64,000 nt of DNA from Spongiibacter marinus. Lineage in GTDB: Bacteria > Pseudomonadota > Gammaproteobacteria > Pseudomonadales > Spongiibacteraceae. Both the position numbers and the translations under genes were made by a program. The notes beneath the pieces are model-generated. The model ran no database searches. It was not told the origin of the DNA and saw only the letters and a program-made list of their open reading frames with translations. The DNA is taken from assembly GCF_016906995.1 (NCBI RefSeq), contig NZ_JAFBBD010000005.1, positions 186,001 to 250,000 on the forward strand, in the 5' to 3' direction. The number at the start of each line of letters is the position of its first letter. Within the stretch, counting starts at the first letter, position 1. Below, one piece after another: positions 1 through 9,028 of this stretch.

Positions 1-2034
1 TATAACGTCCTTGAGAATGCTGTCGATAAGGAAGACAACTTCCTCGTCGATCACTCTCTCTGCCAAGTCCTGCTGGCCGGCAGCGGTGTCGGCATGGAGG
101 TCATCCAAAGAATCTGCTTCCACCATGCTATCGATGTCGTCGAGCCTGTCCAGGCCGGCTTCGCAGTTGCGGCAGGCGACTTTCGGTTCAGCGCGGTAAA
201 GGGTGTTGCCATCGCGGTCGATGATTTGTTCTATCAGCCACGGCGACACCTTATAGCCGCCGTTGGCAAACGTGGCGTAGCCGGTAACCACGTCGAGAGG
301 CGTCAGTGAGTGGCTGCCCAGCGCAAGAGAAAGGTCTCTTGGGAGGGTGCGGCCGTCGAAGCCAAAGCGGGAGACGTAGTCGATGGCGGTATTGATTCCC
401 AGCTCTCGTAAAAGTCGAATCGATACCAGGTTCCTAGACAGGTACAAGGCTTTGCGCAGTCGCATTGGGCCGTTAAATTTGCCGTTGGAGTTGCTCGGGC
501 GCCACGTTCCCCCCAGTGAGGCGTCATCGAATACGATGGGGGCATCATTGATGATGCTCGCTGGTGTAAAGCCATTGGCCAGTGCGGCGGTGTAAATAAA
601 GGGTTTAAACGCTGAGCCTGGTTGCCGGGCAGCCTGAGTGACGCGGTTGAATGAGCTTCGCTGATAGCTATAGCCGCCGACCAAACTGAGAATGGCGCCG
701 GTGTCTGCGTCCAGTGAAACCAACGCTCCCTGAATGGCGGGTAGCTGTGAAAAAATCCAGCGCTTGGGGAGTGATGAGCTCATGCGCAGCCTGACAACGT
801 CGCCAGGGGCGATAAGTTCATCTACGGATTCCACTTCGTAGCTATTTCGGTCTTCATTAATATACCGAACGCTGCCGGCAAAACCCTGTTCCCAGTCGAG
901 GGTGGTTTGCTCGCCGGTGGCGAGTAAGAATGTTGCGCTCTGGCTCTCTATGTGGAGAACAAGGGCTGGGTGCCAGGGGCCGATGGCGCCAATGTCGCGA
1001 AGCTTGTCGCTAAAGTGCTCGCGCTGTTGCTCGTTGAAATCGGCGGGGAGCGGCCATTGTTGTTCAGGGCCTCGATAACCGTGGCGACGATCGTATTCGA
1101 TAACGCCGTTTATAACGGCCTGGTTTGCGGCAGTTTGTAGGGTGCTGTCGACGCTGGTGATAACGCTGTAGCCGTTTTCATAGGCATCGCGGCCATAGCG
1201 TTTCAGCATTTCGACGCGGACCATTTCGGCGGCGTAGGCGGCACTGACGTCGAGTTGTGTACCGTGTCGGCGGGCGGTGATGTTTTGCTGTTTAGCCGCT
1301 TGGTAATCGGCTTGGTTGATATAGCCCAGCGCAAACATTCGGCCGAGTATCCAGTTTCGGCGAATCCGGGCTCGCTCTGGGTTGGCAACAGGGTTGTAGG
1401 CCGATGGGGCTTTGGGTAGTCCGGCGATCATTGCCATTTGGGCAAGGCTGAGTTCCTTAATGGACTTGCCGTAATAAGTTTGCGCGGCGGCCTCGATGCC
1501 ATAGGAGTGGTTGCCGAGAAAGATTTTGTTGAGGTAGAGCTCGAGGATGTCGCCTTTGCTGAGTTTGCGCTCTATTTCGATGGCGAGAAAAATTTCGGTG
1601 AATTTACGTGTGAAGGTGCGCTCTTGGCTCAAAAAGTAGTTCTTTGCGACTTGCATGGTAATGGTCGAGCCGCCGGTTTGAATGCTGCCGCTGGTGATCA
1701 ACTGCGATGCCGCGCGCAGCAAACTGGTGAGGTCGACGCCGCGGTGTTGGTAGAAGCGGTCGTCCTCGGCGGCCAGAAACGCCTTGATGAATGTGTCGGG
1801 GACTTCTTGAATGCTGACCGGTGAGCGACGTTTTTCGCCGAATTCACCGATAACCTGGCCGTCTCTGCTATATATTCGCAGAGGTGTTTGCAGCTCGACA
1901 TCGCGTAATTTTTCCGCCTCGGGGAGCCGTGGCGCTATGTACAGGAAGGCGGCGCAGAACACCATGACAGCGCCACAGGCACCAAGGAGTGCCAGAAGGC
2001 TAAAAGAACGTAACAGCGAAGTAGTGCGAGCCAT
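1..2034 (-). CDS. mrcA: Penicillin-binding protein 1A, partial (C-terminus outside window)
   Basis: Inner-membrane class A penicillin-binding protein that polymerises glycan strands and cross-links peptidoglycan. Read leftward from the ATG at 2034, the frame stays open to base 1, giving 678 codons of a protein that normally exceeds 800 aa. A hydrophobic anchor covers about residues 8-33. The glycosyltransferase domain carries AAEDDRFYQHRG with catalytic Glu90, and GGSTITMQVAKN follows. After an inserted OB-like stretch (about 300-430) come the transpeptidase motifs SAFK (Ser474) and SRN (Ser533). The KTG box should lie just beyond the window edge. GGA sits a few bases before the start. The gene diverges from pilM, as ponA does in Pseudomonas. 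The identification is firm; only the end is missing. Confidence 0.95.
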   Translation of the reverse strand, partial: MARTTSLLRSFSLLALLGACGAVMVFCAAFLYIAPRLPEAEKLRDVELQTPLRIYSRDGQVIGEFGEKRRSPVSIQEVPDTFIKAFLAAEDDRFYQHRGVDLTSLLRAASQLITSGSIQTGGSTITMQVAKNYFLSQERTFTRKFTEIFLAIEIERKLSKGDILELYLNKIFLGNHSYGIEAAAQTYYGKSIKELSLAQMAMIAGLPKAPSAYNPVANPERARIRRNWILGRMFALGYINQADYQAAKQQNITARRHGTQLDVSAAYAAEMVRVEMLKRYGRDAYENGYSVITSVDSTLQTAANQAVINGVIEYDRRHGYRGPEQQWPLPADFNEQQREHFSDKLRDIGAIGPWHPALVLHIESQSATFLLATGEQTTLDWEQGFAGSVRYINEDRNSYEVESVDELIAPGDVVRLRMSSSLPKRWIFSQLPAIQGALVSLDADTGAILSLVGGYSYQRSSFNRVTQAARQPGSAFKPFIYTAALANGFTPASIINDAPIVFDDASLGGTWRPSNSNGKFNGPMRLRKALYLSRNLVSIRLLRELGINTAIDYVSRFGFDGRTLPRDLSLALGSHSLTPLDVVTGYATFANGGYKVSPWLIEQIIDRDGNTLYRAEPKVACRNCEAGLDRLDDIDSMVEADSLDDLHADTAAGQQDLAERVIDEEVVFLIDSILKDVI

Positions 2035-2124
2035 ATTTTTCCAGTTATGCCAATGGGCTTTTAAAACGCGGACAATAGGATACCCAAATCTGTGACACTA
2101 TCCGGGTATTTTTTTCATAACTAT

Positions 2125-2153
2125 TTGCGCAATGGTATACACTGGTATTTAAT
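2125..2153 (+). promoter_or_regulatory. Possible promoter for the pilMNOPQ operon
   Basis: TTGCGC (2125-2130) and TTTAAT (2148-2153) are separated by 17 bases in the 170-bp gap between the divergent mrcA and pilM genes. The -10 matches the sigma-70 consensus at 5 of 6 positions, but the -35 at only 3. Other AT-rich hexamers lie nearby, so this is a candidate only. Confidence 0.3.
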
Positions 2154-2204
2154 CTTGCATATAAGAATTCGCCCTAAGTCCACGATGTAAATAGGAAAAT
2201 AACA

Positions 2205-3272
2205 GTGCTAGATGGCTTGTTAGGCGGTCAAAAATCTCGCAATTTGCTCGGTGTAGATATCAGTTCCAGTGCGGTAAAAGTGCTGGAGTTGAGTCGTAGC
2301 GGGGAAAAACTTCGCGTTGAAAGCTACGCCGTAATGTCGCTGCCGCCTCAGTCCGTGGTTGAAAAAAATGTGGTTGAGGTCGAAGCCGTCGGTGAAATCA
2401 TTAAGGCCGTATACAACCGCTCTCGGAGCAAGGTGACCAAGGCCGCGGCCGCTGTGCCCGGGTCTGCGGTGATTACCAAAATGCTGCGAATGCCCGCTGA
2501 TATGAATGATAACGCCATGGAGGCGCAGATCTCCCTGGAAGCTGATCAATACATCCCCTATCCGCTCGATGAGGTGGCGCTGGACTTCGAGGTTGTCGAT
2601 GTTGCCGAGGACGAGCCGGATCAAGTTGAAGTCATGCTGGTGGCCTGCCGCCGGGACAACGTCGATAGTCGCGTTGAAGCGCTGGAGATCGGTGGTTTGG
2701 AGCCGAAGGTGATGGACGTCGAGGCCTACGCGGTGGAGCGCAGCTTTGAGCTGATGGCGCCGCAGATTGGCGTGGATGAAAATACCGTTGTCGCGATCGT
2801 CGACATCGGCGCGAGCATGACCTCGCTAAGTGTGATCGTCGATGGTGAGACGGTATACACGCGCGACCAAGTGTTCGGCGGTCGCCAGCTCACCGAGGAA
2901 ATTCAGCGTCGCTACGGCTTGAGTGCGGAAGAGGCGGGATTGGCGAAGAAACAGGGCGGCCTGTCGGATGACTACGACAGTGAGGTGCTGGCGCCCTTTA
3001 AAGAAGCCGCCATTCAGCAGGTTTCGAGGTCTTTGCAATTTTTCTTTTCGGCGAGTCAATACAGTGCTGTTGATACTATTTTACTCGCCGGCGGCGTTGC
3101 CGCGATGCAGGGTTTGGCTGAAATGGTCGAAGAGCGCCTGGGCGTAAATACGGTGGTTGCGAACCCCTTTGCCAATATGGCGATTGCCTCAGGAGTCGAT
3201 GCCATGCGCTTGAGCAATGATGCTCCTGCCATGCTGGTGGCTTGCGGTTTGGCGCTGAGGAGCTTCGACTGA
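2205..3272 (+). CDS. pilM: Type IV pilus assembly protein PilM (actin-like ATPase)
   Basis: Cytoplasmic actin-fold protein that binds the N-terminus of PilN and anchors the PilMNOP alignment complex of the type IV pilus machine. 355 aa, the usual length. The N-terminus (GVDISSSAVKVLEL) and the internal AIVDIGASMTSLSVI segment are the two phosphate-binding loops of the FtsA/PilM fold; LLAGGVAAMQGL is the adenosine loop. The start is GTG at 2205, preceded by AGGAAA. The stop codon overlaps the pilN start by one base (TGATG), so translation is probably coupled. First gene of pilMNOPQ. Confidence 0.96.
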   Translation: MLDGLLGGQKSRNLLGVDISSSAVKVLELSRSGEKLRVESYAVMSLPPQSVVEKNVVEVEAVGEIIKAVYNRSRSKVTKAAAAVPGSAVITKMLRMPADMNDNAMEAQISLEADQYIPYPLDEVALDFEVVDVAEDEPDQVEVMLVACRRDNVDSRVEALEIGGLEPKVMDVEAYAVERSFELMAPQIGVDENTVVAIVDIGASMTSLSVIVDGETVYTRDQVFGGRQLTEEIQRRYGLSAEEAGLAKKQGGLSDDYDSEVLAPFKEAAIQQVSRSLQFFFSASQYSAVDTILLAGGVAAMQGLAEMVEERLGVNTVVANPFANMAIASGVDAMRLSNDAPAMLVACGLALRSFD

Positions 3273-3832
3273 TGGCGAATATTAACCTTTTGCCCTGGCG
3301 TGAAGAGCGCCGCCAGCTAATCAAGAAGCAGTTTCTTATTATTCTGGGTGCCTCGGTGGCGGTTGCCGCACTGCTGATCATGCTGACGATGAGTATTTTT
3401 AACAGCGCCATTAGCGGCCAGGAAGGCCGTAATCAGTATTTGCAAAGCCACATAAAACGCATAAACAAAGAGGTGGCTGAAATTCGTGATCTGGAGCTGC
3501 GCAGACAACAGCTGCTCGACAGAATGAATATTATCCAAAACCTTCAGGGCACACGCCCGTTAATTGTGCGGGTTTTTGATGAGATGGTTCGCACGCTACC
3601 TGACGGCCTTTTCTTTACCTCTGTGGTTCGCTCCGGCAATCGCATCGATGTTGAAGGCATTGCAGAGTCGAATAACCGGGTGTCGAGCCTGATGCGTAAA
3701 TTAGACGCTTCCAGCTGGTTTTCCGAGCCAAACCTTACGGCGGTGAAGGCAGCAGAGGAATACGGTGATCAGGCGAGCAACTTCAAGCTTTCCTTCCGTA
3801 TCAGCGCCCCTTCCCCTGAGAAGGAGAAATAA
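3272..3832 (+). CDS. pilN: Type IV pilus assembly protein PilN
   Basis: Bitopic inner-membrane protein of the pilus alignment complex; its N-terminal INLLP motif docks onto PilM and its periplasmic part pairs with PilO. The start is taken as the ATG at 3272 because the protein then begins MANINLLPWREERR, the family hallmark. An upstream in-frame start at 3242 would add ten residues inside pilM and is unlikely. 186 aa. One transmembrane segment (about 21-43) is followed by a short coiled-coil region and a ferredoxin-like periplasmic domain. One-base overlap with pilM; three-base gap to pilO. Confidence 0.95.
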   Translation: MANINLLPWREERRQLIKKQFLIILGASVAVAALLIMLTMSIFNSAISGQEGRNQYLQSHIKRINKEVAEIRDLELRRQQLLDRMNIIQNLQGTRPLIVRVFDEMVRTLPDGLFFTSVVRSGNRIDVEGIAESNNRVSSLMRKLDASSWFSEPNLTAVKAAEEYGDQASNFKLSFRISAPSPEKEK

Positions 3833-3835
3833 GAG

Positions 3836-4459
3836 ATGGCCGTGCAGTGGCAGGAGTGGGTTGACGAGGTCAAACAGTTTGATATCAACGATATCAACGA
3901 GGGCAATATTGGTGCGTGGCCGGTACTGGTTCGCGCTGCGCTCTGGGTGCTGGCCTTTGTGCTGGTATTGGTAGGCGGCTATTTTTACGTGATTGCCGAC
4001 TTGCGGGTGGAGCTGGACAATGCGGTTGCTAAGGAAGCGAAGCTAAAAACAGAGTTTGAGAAAAAAGCATTTAAAGCGGCGAAGCTTGAACCGCTTAAAA
4101 AACAAATGGCGGAAATGGAAGAGTCATTTGGTATTTTGCTGGGTCAGCTGCCGGCCGATACCGAAGTGCCAGGCCTGCTTGAGGATATGACCGAAAAAGC
4201 CGTGGATAACGGCTTGGAAATTGACAGCATTAAGCTGCAGCCGGAGCGTACGCAAGAATTTTATATTGAGCTACCCATCGCCATCGAAGTGGAGGGCACC
4301 TACCACGATTTGGCGGCCTTTGTGAGCGGTATTGCGAGCTTGCCGAGAATCGTGACGCTCCACGATTACAAAATCAAAACGAACAAGCAGCTTGGCACCC
4401 AAAGCATGTCGATCACCGCGAAAACGTATCGCTACAAAGAAATTGACGGGGGATCGTAA
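3836..4459 (+). CDS. pilO: Type IV pilus assembly protein PilO
   Basis: Inner-membrane partner of PilN; the PilN-PilO heterodimer links the cytoplasmic PilM/motor to the PilP-PilQ secretin. 207 aa. A cytoplasmic head of about 30 residues is followed by one transmembrane helix (about 32-54), a charged coiled coil (about 55-95) and a periplasmic ferredoxin-like domain with the family segment ELPIAIEVEGTYHDLAAFV. The stop overlaps the pilP start (TAATG), which suggests coupled translation. Confidence 0.94.
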   Translation: MAVQWQEWVDEVKQFDINDINEGNIGAWPVLVRAALWVLAFVLVLVGGYFYVIADLRVELDNAVAKEAKLKTEFEKKAFKAAKLEPLKKQMAEMEESFGILLGQLPADTEVPGLLEDMTEKAVDNGLEIDSIKLQPERTQEFYIELPIAIEVEGTYHDLAAFVSGIASLPRIVTLHDYKIKTNKQLGTQSMSITAKTYRYKEIDGGS

Positions 4460-4986
4460 TGAGATATTTACGGCTCGCCATACCTTTGCTGTCCACGATG
4501 CTACTGGCATGCAGCAACAGTGGGCAATACGCCGATATTGATGCCTTTGTCGCCGAAAAGCGTGCAGCGCCCAGTGGTGTTATTGAGCCGATTCCCGCCC
4601 TGCAGGCTTATCGTGCCTTTACCTACACCGCATCTGGCTTGCGTGGCCCCTTCACGCAGCCCGTGGACGTAAAAGAAATTGCGCGACTGGAAGCATCCTC
4701 CAATGTGAAGCCCAATCTAGAGCGTGAGCGCGAATATTTAGAAAGCTTCTCTATCGATGCGTTGAAAATGGTTGGCACGGTGCGCTTGAACAAGGTGTTG
4801 TGGGCGCTGATGAAAACCCCCGATGGCGGTGTGCACCGAGTCAAAGAGAATAATTATTTGGGCCGCAACCACGGCAAGATTATGAAAGTTGGCGACAACT
4901 TTATTTCGGTTGTTGAAATTGTTTCCACCGGCGGAGAAGGCTGGGTGGAACGGCCGCGCTCTTTAGAGCTGAGTAGCGGTAAGTGA
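4459..4986 (+). CDS. pilP: Type IV pilus assembly lipoprotein PilP
   Basis: Lipoprotein that bridges PilN/PilO to the N-domains of the secretin PilQ. 175 aa. A signal peptide ends in the lipobox LLAC with lipidated Cys18, followed by an extended linker and then the small beta domain containing HRVKENNYLGRNHGKI and the C-terminal segment ending WVERPRSLELSSGK, both typical of PilP. Overlaps pilO by one base; pilQ follows 23 bases after its stop. Confidence 0.94.
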   Translation: MRYLRLAIPLLSTMLLACSNSGQYADIDAFVAEKRAAPSGVIEPIPALQAYRAFTYTASGLRGPFTQPVDVKEIARLEASSNVKPNLEREREYLESFSIDALKMVGTVRLNKVLWALMKTPDGGVHRVKENNYLGRNHGKIMKVGDNFISVVEIVSTGGEGWVERPRSLELSSGK

Positions 4987-5009
4987 GAATTCGAGAGGCG
5001 GAGAGATTC

Positions 5010-7190
5010 ATGAAAACCCGAACGCAGAAGCACCTCGCCGTGCAGTACATGGCGCGAGGCCATCGCGCACTTATGGGCCAGTGTTTACTGCTGATATCCC
5101 TGCTCGCGTCGGCCGCTGTGTCGGCATCGAATCTGACTGATGTGGAATTCAATGCCCTGGAGGGTGGCCGCTTTGAGGCGCGCTTCCAGTTTGATGGCGC
5201 TGCGCCCGAAGTGAAGGGCTACACCATTGAAAAGCCTGCGCGCATTGCATTGGACTTGATTGGTGCAAAGAATCAGCTCGACCAGAAAAAATTTCCGCTG
5301 GCGTATGACAATGCCAGCAGTGCCATTGTGCTGGAGGGGCGGGATCGCACCCGCGTGGTACTGAACTTAGTCAGCCTGGCGCCCTACGAAACGCGAGTGG
5401 AAGGGAACGAGTTGGTCGTCGCGGTAGGTGGCGGCGGCAGCAAGGCCTACCTCAAGGAAAAGTATAACAACCCTGTTTTGTCGATGGCTGAAGCCGCTCC
5501 TGAAGCGAGCGGCAATCGCATCACTGACCTGGATTTTCGCCGCGGCGATGCCGGTGAGGGCCGTTTAGTCATTAAGCTGGCTGACGACAAGGCGGACATT
5601 AATGTCTTTGTCGAAGGGCCGCGAATCAAAATTGACTTTAGTGGCGTTGCACTCCCAGAGAGCCTTCAGCGACGTTTCGACGTGGCTGATTTCGCCACGC
5701 CGGTTAAGTTGATAGACGCGCGCATGGGGGAGAAGGGCGCGAAGTTATCGCTGGATGCGCGTGGAGAGTATGACTATCTCGCCTACCAAACCGACAATGA
5801 GTATGTGGTTAGCGTCAAGCCGCTGACAAAGGCAGAGGTGGAAGAGCGTCGCAAAGAATTTGCCTTTGTCGGCGAAAAGCTGTCGCTCAACTTCCAGGAC
5901 ATTGAGGTGCGCTCGGTTCTGCAGTTGATTGCCGACTTCACAGAACTCAACCTGGTGGCCAGTGACACCGTAAAGGGGAATATCACCCTGCGCTTGCAGA
6001 ATGTGCCTTGGGACCAAGCGCTGGAGTTAGTGCTGAAAACAAAGGGCTTAGACAAGCGCCAAGTTGGCAACGTGCTGATGGTGGCGCCTGCTGCGGAGAT
6101 CGCCGAGCGTGAGCGTCAGGAGATTGAGGCGCAGAAACAGGTCGAGGAGCTGGCCCCGCTACAGAGTGAATTTATTCGTATTCGCTATGCGGATGCCTCA
6201 GAACTCTTCAAGCTATTTAAAAAAAAAGGTGATGGCGACGGTGGTAGCGGCGAGGGTTCTGCCAAGAGCATTTTGTCGCCGCGCGGGAATGTTATTGTCG
6301 ATGAACGCACCAATTCTCTGTTGATTACGGAGACCGCGGATCGACTTGAAGAGTTTCGCCGTTTGGTGGCGCTGATTGATGTGCCGGTGCGCCAAGTACA
6401 AATTGAGGCGCGTATTGTTCGCGCTTCATCCGACTTCGATCGCGCTCTGGGTGTGCGTTGGGGCGGCGCCTACGTGAAGCAGAAAGGCAATGAAATTTAT
6501 TCTGCAAATGGTGATTTGGAGAGTGATCAGGCCACACGAAATAATTTTGTCGACGCCTTGGTGAGCGGCTCAAATAGCTTTGACGCCGTCCCCGGTCTGG
6601 TGACAGATCTGGGTGTTGCCGGTGCAGCGGGCTCCTTTGCCCTGGGTTATATCGGCTCTGATGTGTTGCTGAACTTGGAGCTTTCTGCACTGGAGTCGAA
6701 GGGCCGCGGTGAAGTTGTCTCCCAGCCGCGCATCGTCACCGGCGATAAGGAGCCCGCCATTATCAAAGCGGGTACCGAAATTCCCTACCCAGAAAGTTCA
6801 GCCAGCGGTGAAACAACGATTGCCTTCAAAGAAGCGGTGCTGAAGCTGGATGTCACGCCAATTATTACGCCTGACGACCGAATTATTATGGATTTGATCA
6901 TTAATCAGGATACGGTAGGGGATCTGGTGATCGCGACCGGTCTTGGTGGTCAGGTGCCGACCATTGACACTACCGAATTGCAGACGCGCGTTTTGGTCAG
7001 CAATGGTGAAACCGTTGTTTTGGGCGGCGTCTACGATCAGCTGGATGTTGAAACCGTAACGAAGGTACCCTTCCTGGGCGATATCCCCTTCCTGGGGCGT
7101 CTGTTTAAATCTACCAGTGTGACTCGCGAGAAGCAGGAAACACTTATTTTTATTACTCCACGGATACTCGCGGACAGTTTGATAGATTGA
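5010..7190 (+). CDS. pilQ: Type IV pilus secretin PilQ
   Basis: Outer-membrane secretin through which the pilus fibre leaves the cell. 726 aa from the ATG at 5010, chosen because GGAG lies 6 bases upstream; an in-frame GTG at 4983 would overlap pilP. A signal peptide is followed by two AMIN domains (about 38-85 and 165-215) that bind peptidoglycan, an STN/N0 domain (about 290-365), an N1 domain with a Gly/Lys-rich loop (KKKGDGDGGSGEG), and the secretin domain with VPFLGDIPFLGRLFK and a C-terminus ending TLIFITPRIL. Last pilus gene; aroK starts 7 bases later. Confidence 0.96.
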   Translation: MKTRTQKHLAVQYMARGHRALMGQCLLLISLLASAAVSASNLTDVEFNALEGGRFEARFQFDGAAPEVKGYTIEKPARIALDLIGAKNQLDQKKFPLAYDNASSAIVLEGRDRTRVVLNLVSLAPYETRVEGNELVVAVGGGGSKAYLKEKYNNPVLSMAEAAPEASGNRITDLDFRRGDAGEGRLVIKLADDKADINVFVEGPRIKIDFSGVALPESLQRRFDVADFATPVKLIDARMGEKGAKLSLDARGEYDYLAYQTDNEYVVSVKPLTKAEVEERRKEFAFVGEKLSLNFQDIEVRSVLQLIADFTELNLVASDTVKGNITLRLQNVPWDQALELVLKTKGLDKRQVGNVLMVAPAAEIAERERQEIEAQKQVEELAPLQSEFIRIRYADASELFKLFKKKGDGDGGSGEGSAKSILSPRGNVIVDERTNSLLITETADRLEEFRRLVALIDVPVRQVQIEARIVRASSDFDRALGVRWGGAYVKQKGNEIYSANGDLESDQATRNNFVDALVSGSNSFDAVPGLVTDLGVAGAAGSFALGYIGSDVLLNLELSALESKGRGEVVSQPRIVTGDKEPAIIKAGTEIPYPESSASGETTIAFKEAVLKLDVTPIITPDDRIIMDLIINQDTVGDLVIATGLGGQVPTIDTTELQTRVLVSNGETVVLGGVYDQLDVETVTKVPFLGDIPFLGRLFKSTSVTREKQETLIFITPRILADSLID

Positions 7191-7197
7191 TGGAGCA

Positions 7198-7728
7198 ATG
7201 CGGAAAACGGAAGTTATATATTTAGTCGGGCCAATGGGGGCAGGGAAGAGCACCATTGGTAAGCTGCTGGCTGACAGCCTGAACATGGAATTCTACGACG
7301 TCGATCGAGAGATTGAAGAGCGAGCCGGGGTAGACATACCCTGGATATTCGACATGGAAGGCGAGGAAGGCTTTCGCGAGCGTGAGGCGCAGATGCTTAG
7401 CGACCTCAGTGACAGTCCCGGAGCGGTAGTTTCTACCGGTGGTGGTGCGGTGCTGCGCGATGATAATCGCGCATTGATGATGACGCGGGGTACGGTCGTT
7501 TATCTTCGCACCTCGGTTGACGAACAAATTCGGCGCACAGCGAAAGACCGCAAGCGGCCCTTGCTTCAGCAGGGTAATCCAGAGGAGACGCTTAGGCGCT
7601 TAATGGCCGAACGAGAGCCCCTCTATTTGCAGTTGGCTGACTACAGTATTACCACTGATCAGCGAAGCCCACGCACAGTCGTGCAAGAGTTGGTTGAAAA
7701 AATTCGCAGCGGCGACCTGTCGTCGTGA
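7198..7728 (+). CDS. aroK: Shikimate kinase AroK
   Basis: Phosphorylates shikimate with ATP, the fifth step of the chorismate pathway, in the cytoplasm. 176 aa, normal length. Walker A GPMGAGKST with Lys17; DVDREIEERAG is the shikimate-binding and Mg-binding segment; STGGGAV is the Walker-B-like glycine triplet; RKRPLL belongs to the LID region. The start at 7198 has GGAG only 2 bases upstream, so initiation may rely on coupling to pilQ. The pilQ-aroK-aroB order is conserved in gammaproteobacteria. Confidence 0.95.
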   Translation: MRKTEVIYLVGPMGAGKSTIGKLLADSLNMEFYDVDREIEERAGVDIPWIFDMEGEEGFREREAQMLSDLSDSPGAVVSTGGGAVLRDDNRALMMTRGTVVYLRTSVDEQIRRTAKDRKRPLLQQGNPEETLRRLMAEREPLYLQLADYSITTDQRSPRTVVQELVEKIRSGDLSS

Positions 7729-7731
7729 TGC

Positions 7732-7740
7732 TGATATAAT
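7732..7740 (+). promoter_or_regulatory. Extended -10 promoter element ahead of aroB
   Basis: TGATATAAT, a perfect TATAAT preceded by the TGn extension, lies 41 bases before the aroB start in the aroK-aroB gap. No good -35 is visible, as is common for extended -10 promoters. It suggests aroB and possibly later genes can be transcribed separately from the pilus genes. Confidence 0.45.
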
Positions 7741-7781
7741 TTCCCGCCTACCTCTTTCCACTAACAATATCGGGCAATTCC

Positions 7782-8870
7782 ATGAAGCAGCTTCAGGTGT
7801 CGCTGGGTGAGCGCAGCTACCCTATTTTCATTGGTCGCGATTTACTGGCCGGCGAAGGCCTGGACTGGCAGCGTTACATAGGCGGCAAGCAGGCCTGTGT
7901 TGTTAGCAATGATCGCGTGGCTCCCCTCTACCTCGATGCAGTTGCTAGGCAGCTTGAAGGCAAGCAACTCTCCACGGTGGTTCTGCCCGACGGCGAAGCG
8001 AATAAGACGCTGGATGTTATGGCCACCGTTTTTGATCGCCTGCTCACCGATAACCACAACCGCAGCACTACGCTGATCGCCCTGGGTGGCGGTGTCGTAG
8101 GAGATATGTGCGGTTTCGCAGCAGCGAGTTACCAGCGAGGCGTCGCTTTTATTCAGCTGCCAACTACGCTGTTAGCGATGGTTGACTCCTCTGTTGGAGG
8201 GAAGACGGGCGTTAACCATCCGCTCGGTAAAAACATGATTGGTGCCTTTCACCAGCCTGAGTGTGTGGTGGCCGATCTGAGTTTGTTGGACAGCTTGCCA
8301 GAGCGCGAATACGCGGCGGGTATCGCTGAGGTGATCAAGTACGGGCTCATCTGCGACGCGCCTTTCTTTGAGTGGTTAGAGCAAAATATCGATGCACTGA
8401 TGGCTCGCGATGGCGAGGCCCTGGCTGAGGCGGTGTTTCGCAGCTGTGAAAACAAAGCCAAAGTGGTCGCTGAAGACGAGAGAGAAGGCGGGCGTCGCGC
8501 TATCTTGAATCTCGGGCACACTTTTGGCCACGCAATAGAAACCGCCGAAGGCTACGGAAGCTGGCTGCACGGCGAGGCGGTTGCCGCGGGAATGTCGCTG
8601 GCAATGGCCTTGTCAGTATCGCTGGGGTGGTTGGATGCAGAGGTATTGCGCCGTGGCAATGCGCTAATGGTGAAAGCCGGTCTGCCAATATCGCCCCCGC
8701 CAGCGATGAATGTGGCGCAGTTCCTGCAACTCATGGGCCGCGACAAGAAAGTGATAGATGGGCGCTTGCGCCTGGTGCTTTTACAGGGCCTGGGTGAGGC
8801 GGTGGTTACCGAGGCGGCGAGCCCGGAGCAAATCGCGCAGATATTGGTCGATGCAGGTGTCCAGCCATAA
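7782..8870 (+). CDS. aroB: 3-dehydroquinate synthase AroB
   Basis: NAD- and metal-dependent conversion of DAHP to 3-dehydroquinate, second step of the shikimate pathway. 362 aa, standard length. Diagnostic segments are the nucleotide-binding GGGVVGDMCGFAAA, KTGVNHPLGKNMIGAFHQP in the active site, and the zinc-ligand region NLGHTFGHAIE. In Pseudomonas this gene is followed by a large SPOR-domain gene; here gltB follows after only 158 bases. Confidence 0.97.
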   Translation: MKQLQVSLGERSYPIFIGRDLLAGEGLDWQRYIGGKQACVVSNDRVAPLYLDAVARQLEGKQLSTVVLPDGEANKTLDVMATVFDRLLTDNHNRSTTLIALGGGVVGDMCGFAAASYQRGVAFIQLPTTLLAMVDSSVGGKTGVNHPLGKNMIGAFHQPECVVADLSLLDSLPEREYAAGIAEVIKYGLICDAPFFEWLEQNIDALMARDGEALAEAVFRSCENKAKVVAEDEREGGRRAILNLGHTFGHAIETAEGYGSWLHGEAVAAGMSLAMALSVSLGWLDAEVLRRGNALMVKAGLPISPPPAMNVAQFLQLMGRDKKVIDGRLRLVLLQGLGEAVVTEAASPEQIAQILVDAGVQP

Positions 8871-8908
8871 GATTTTTGGCTGAAATTTGAGCAATTTTTG
8901 GCCGGCGT

Positions 8909-8937
8909 TTGTCCGGCTTGCTGCATACGTGTAGAAT
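8909..8937 (+). promoter_or_regulatory. Probable sigma-70 promoter for gltBD
   Basis: TTGTCC (8909-8914) and TAGAAT (8932-8937) are spaced by 17 bases and match consensus at 4 and 5 of 6 positions. The leader to the gltB start at 9029 would be about 85 bases. A short GCCGG/CCGGC inverted repeat overlaps the -35. Confidence 0.5.
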
Positions 8938-9028
8938 GTCCCTCCTTTTTTCGGGTACGCAAGCGTGCGCCGAGCTGTCATTTCGACTATCTGCTTGTTT
9001 TTCTTATATATTTTGTGAGAGTCGTTTT

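Noticed and set aside
11-1824. Several plus-strand frames within the first 2 kb
   Set aside because: They are antisense to the truncated penicillin-binding protein, whose frame is open and carries all family motifs.
8901-8918. GCCGG/CCGGC inverted repeat as an aroB terminator
   Set aside because: The stem is only 5 bp without a T run and overlaps a better-supported gltB promoter.
8909-9028. 40-residue N-terminal extension of gltB
   Set aside because: It covers the promoter, has no family resemblance and would move the catalytic Cys far from the N-terminus.
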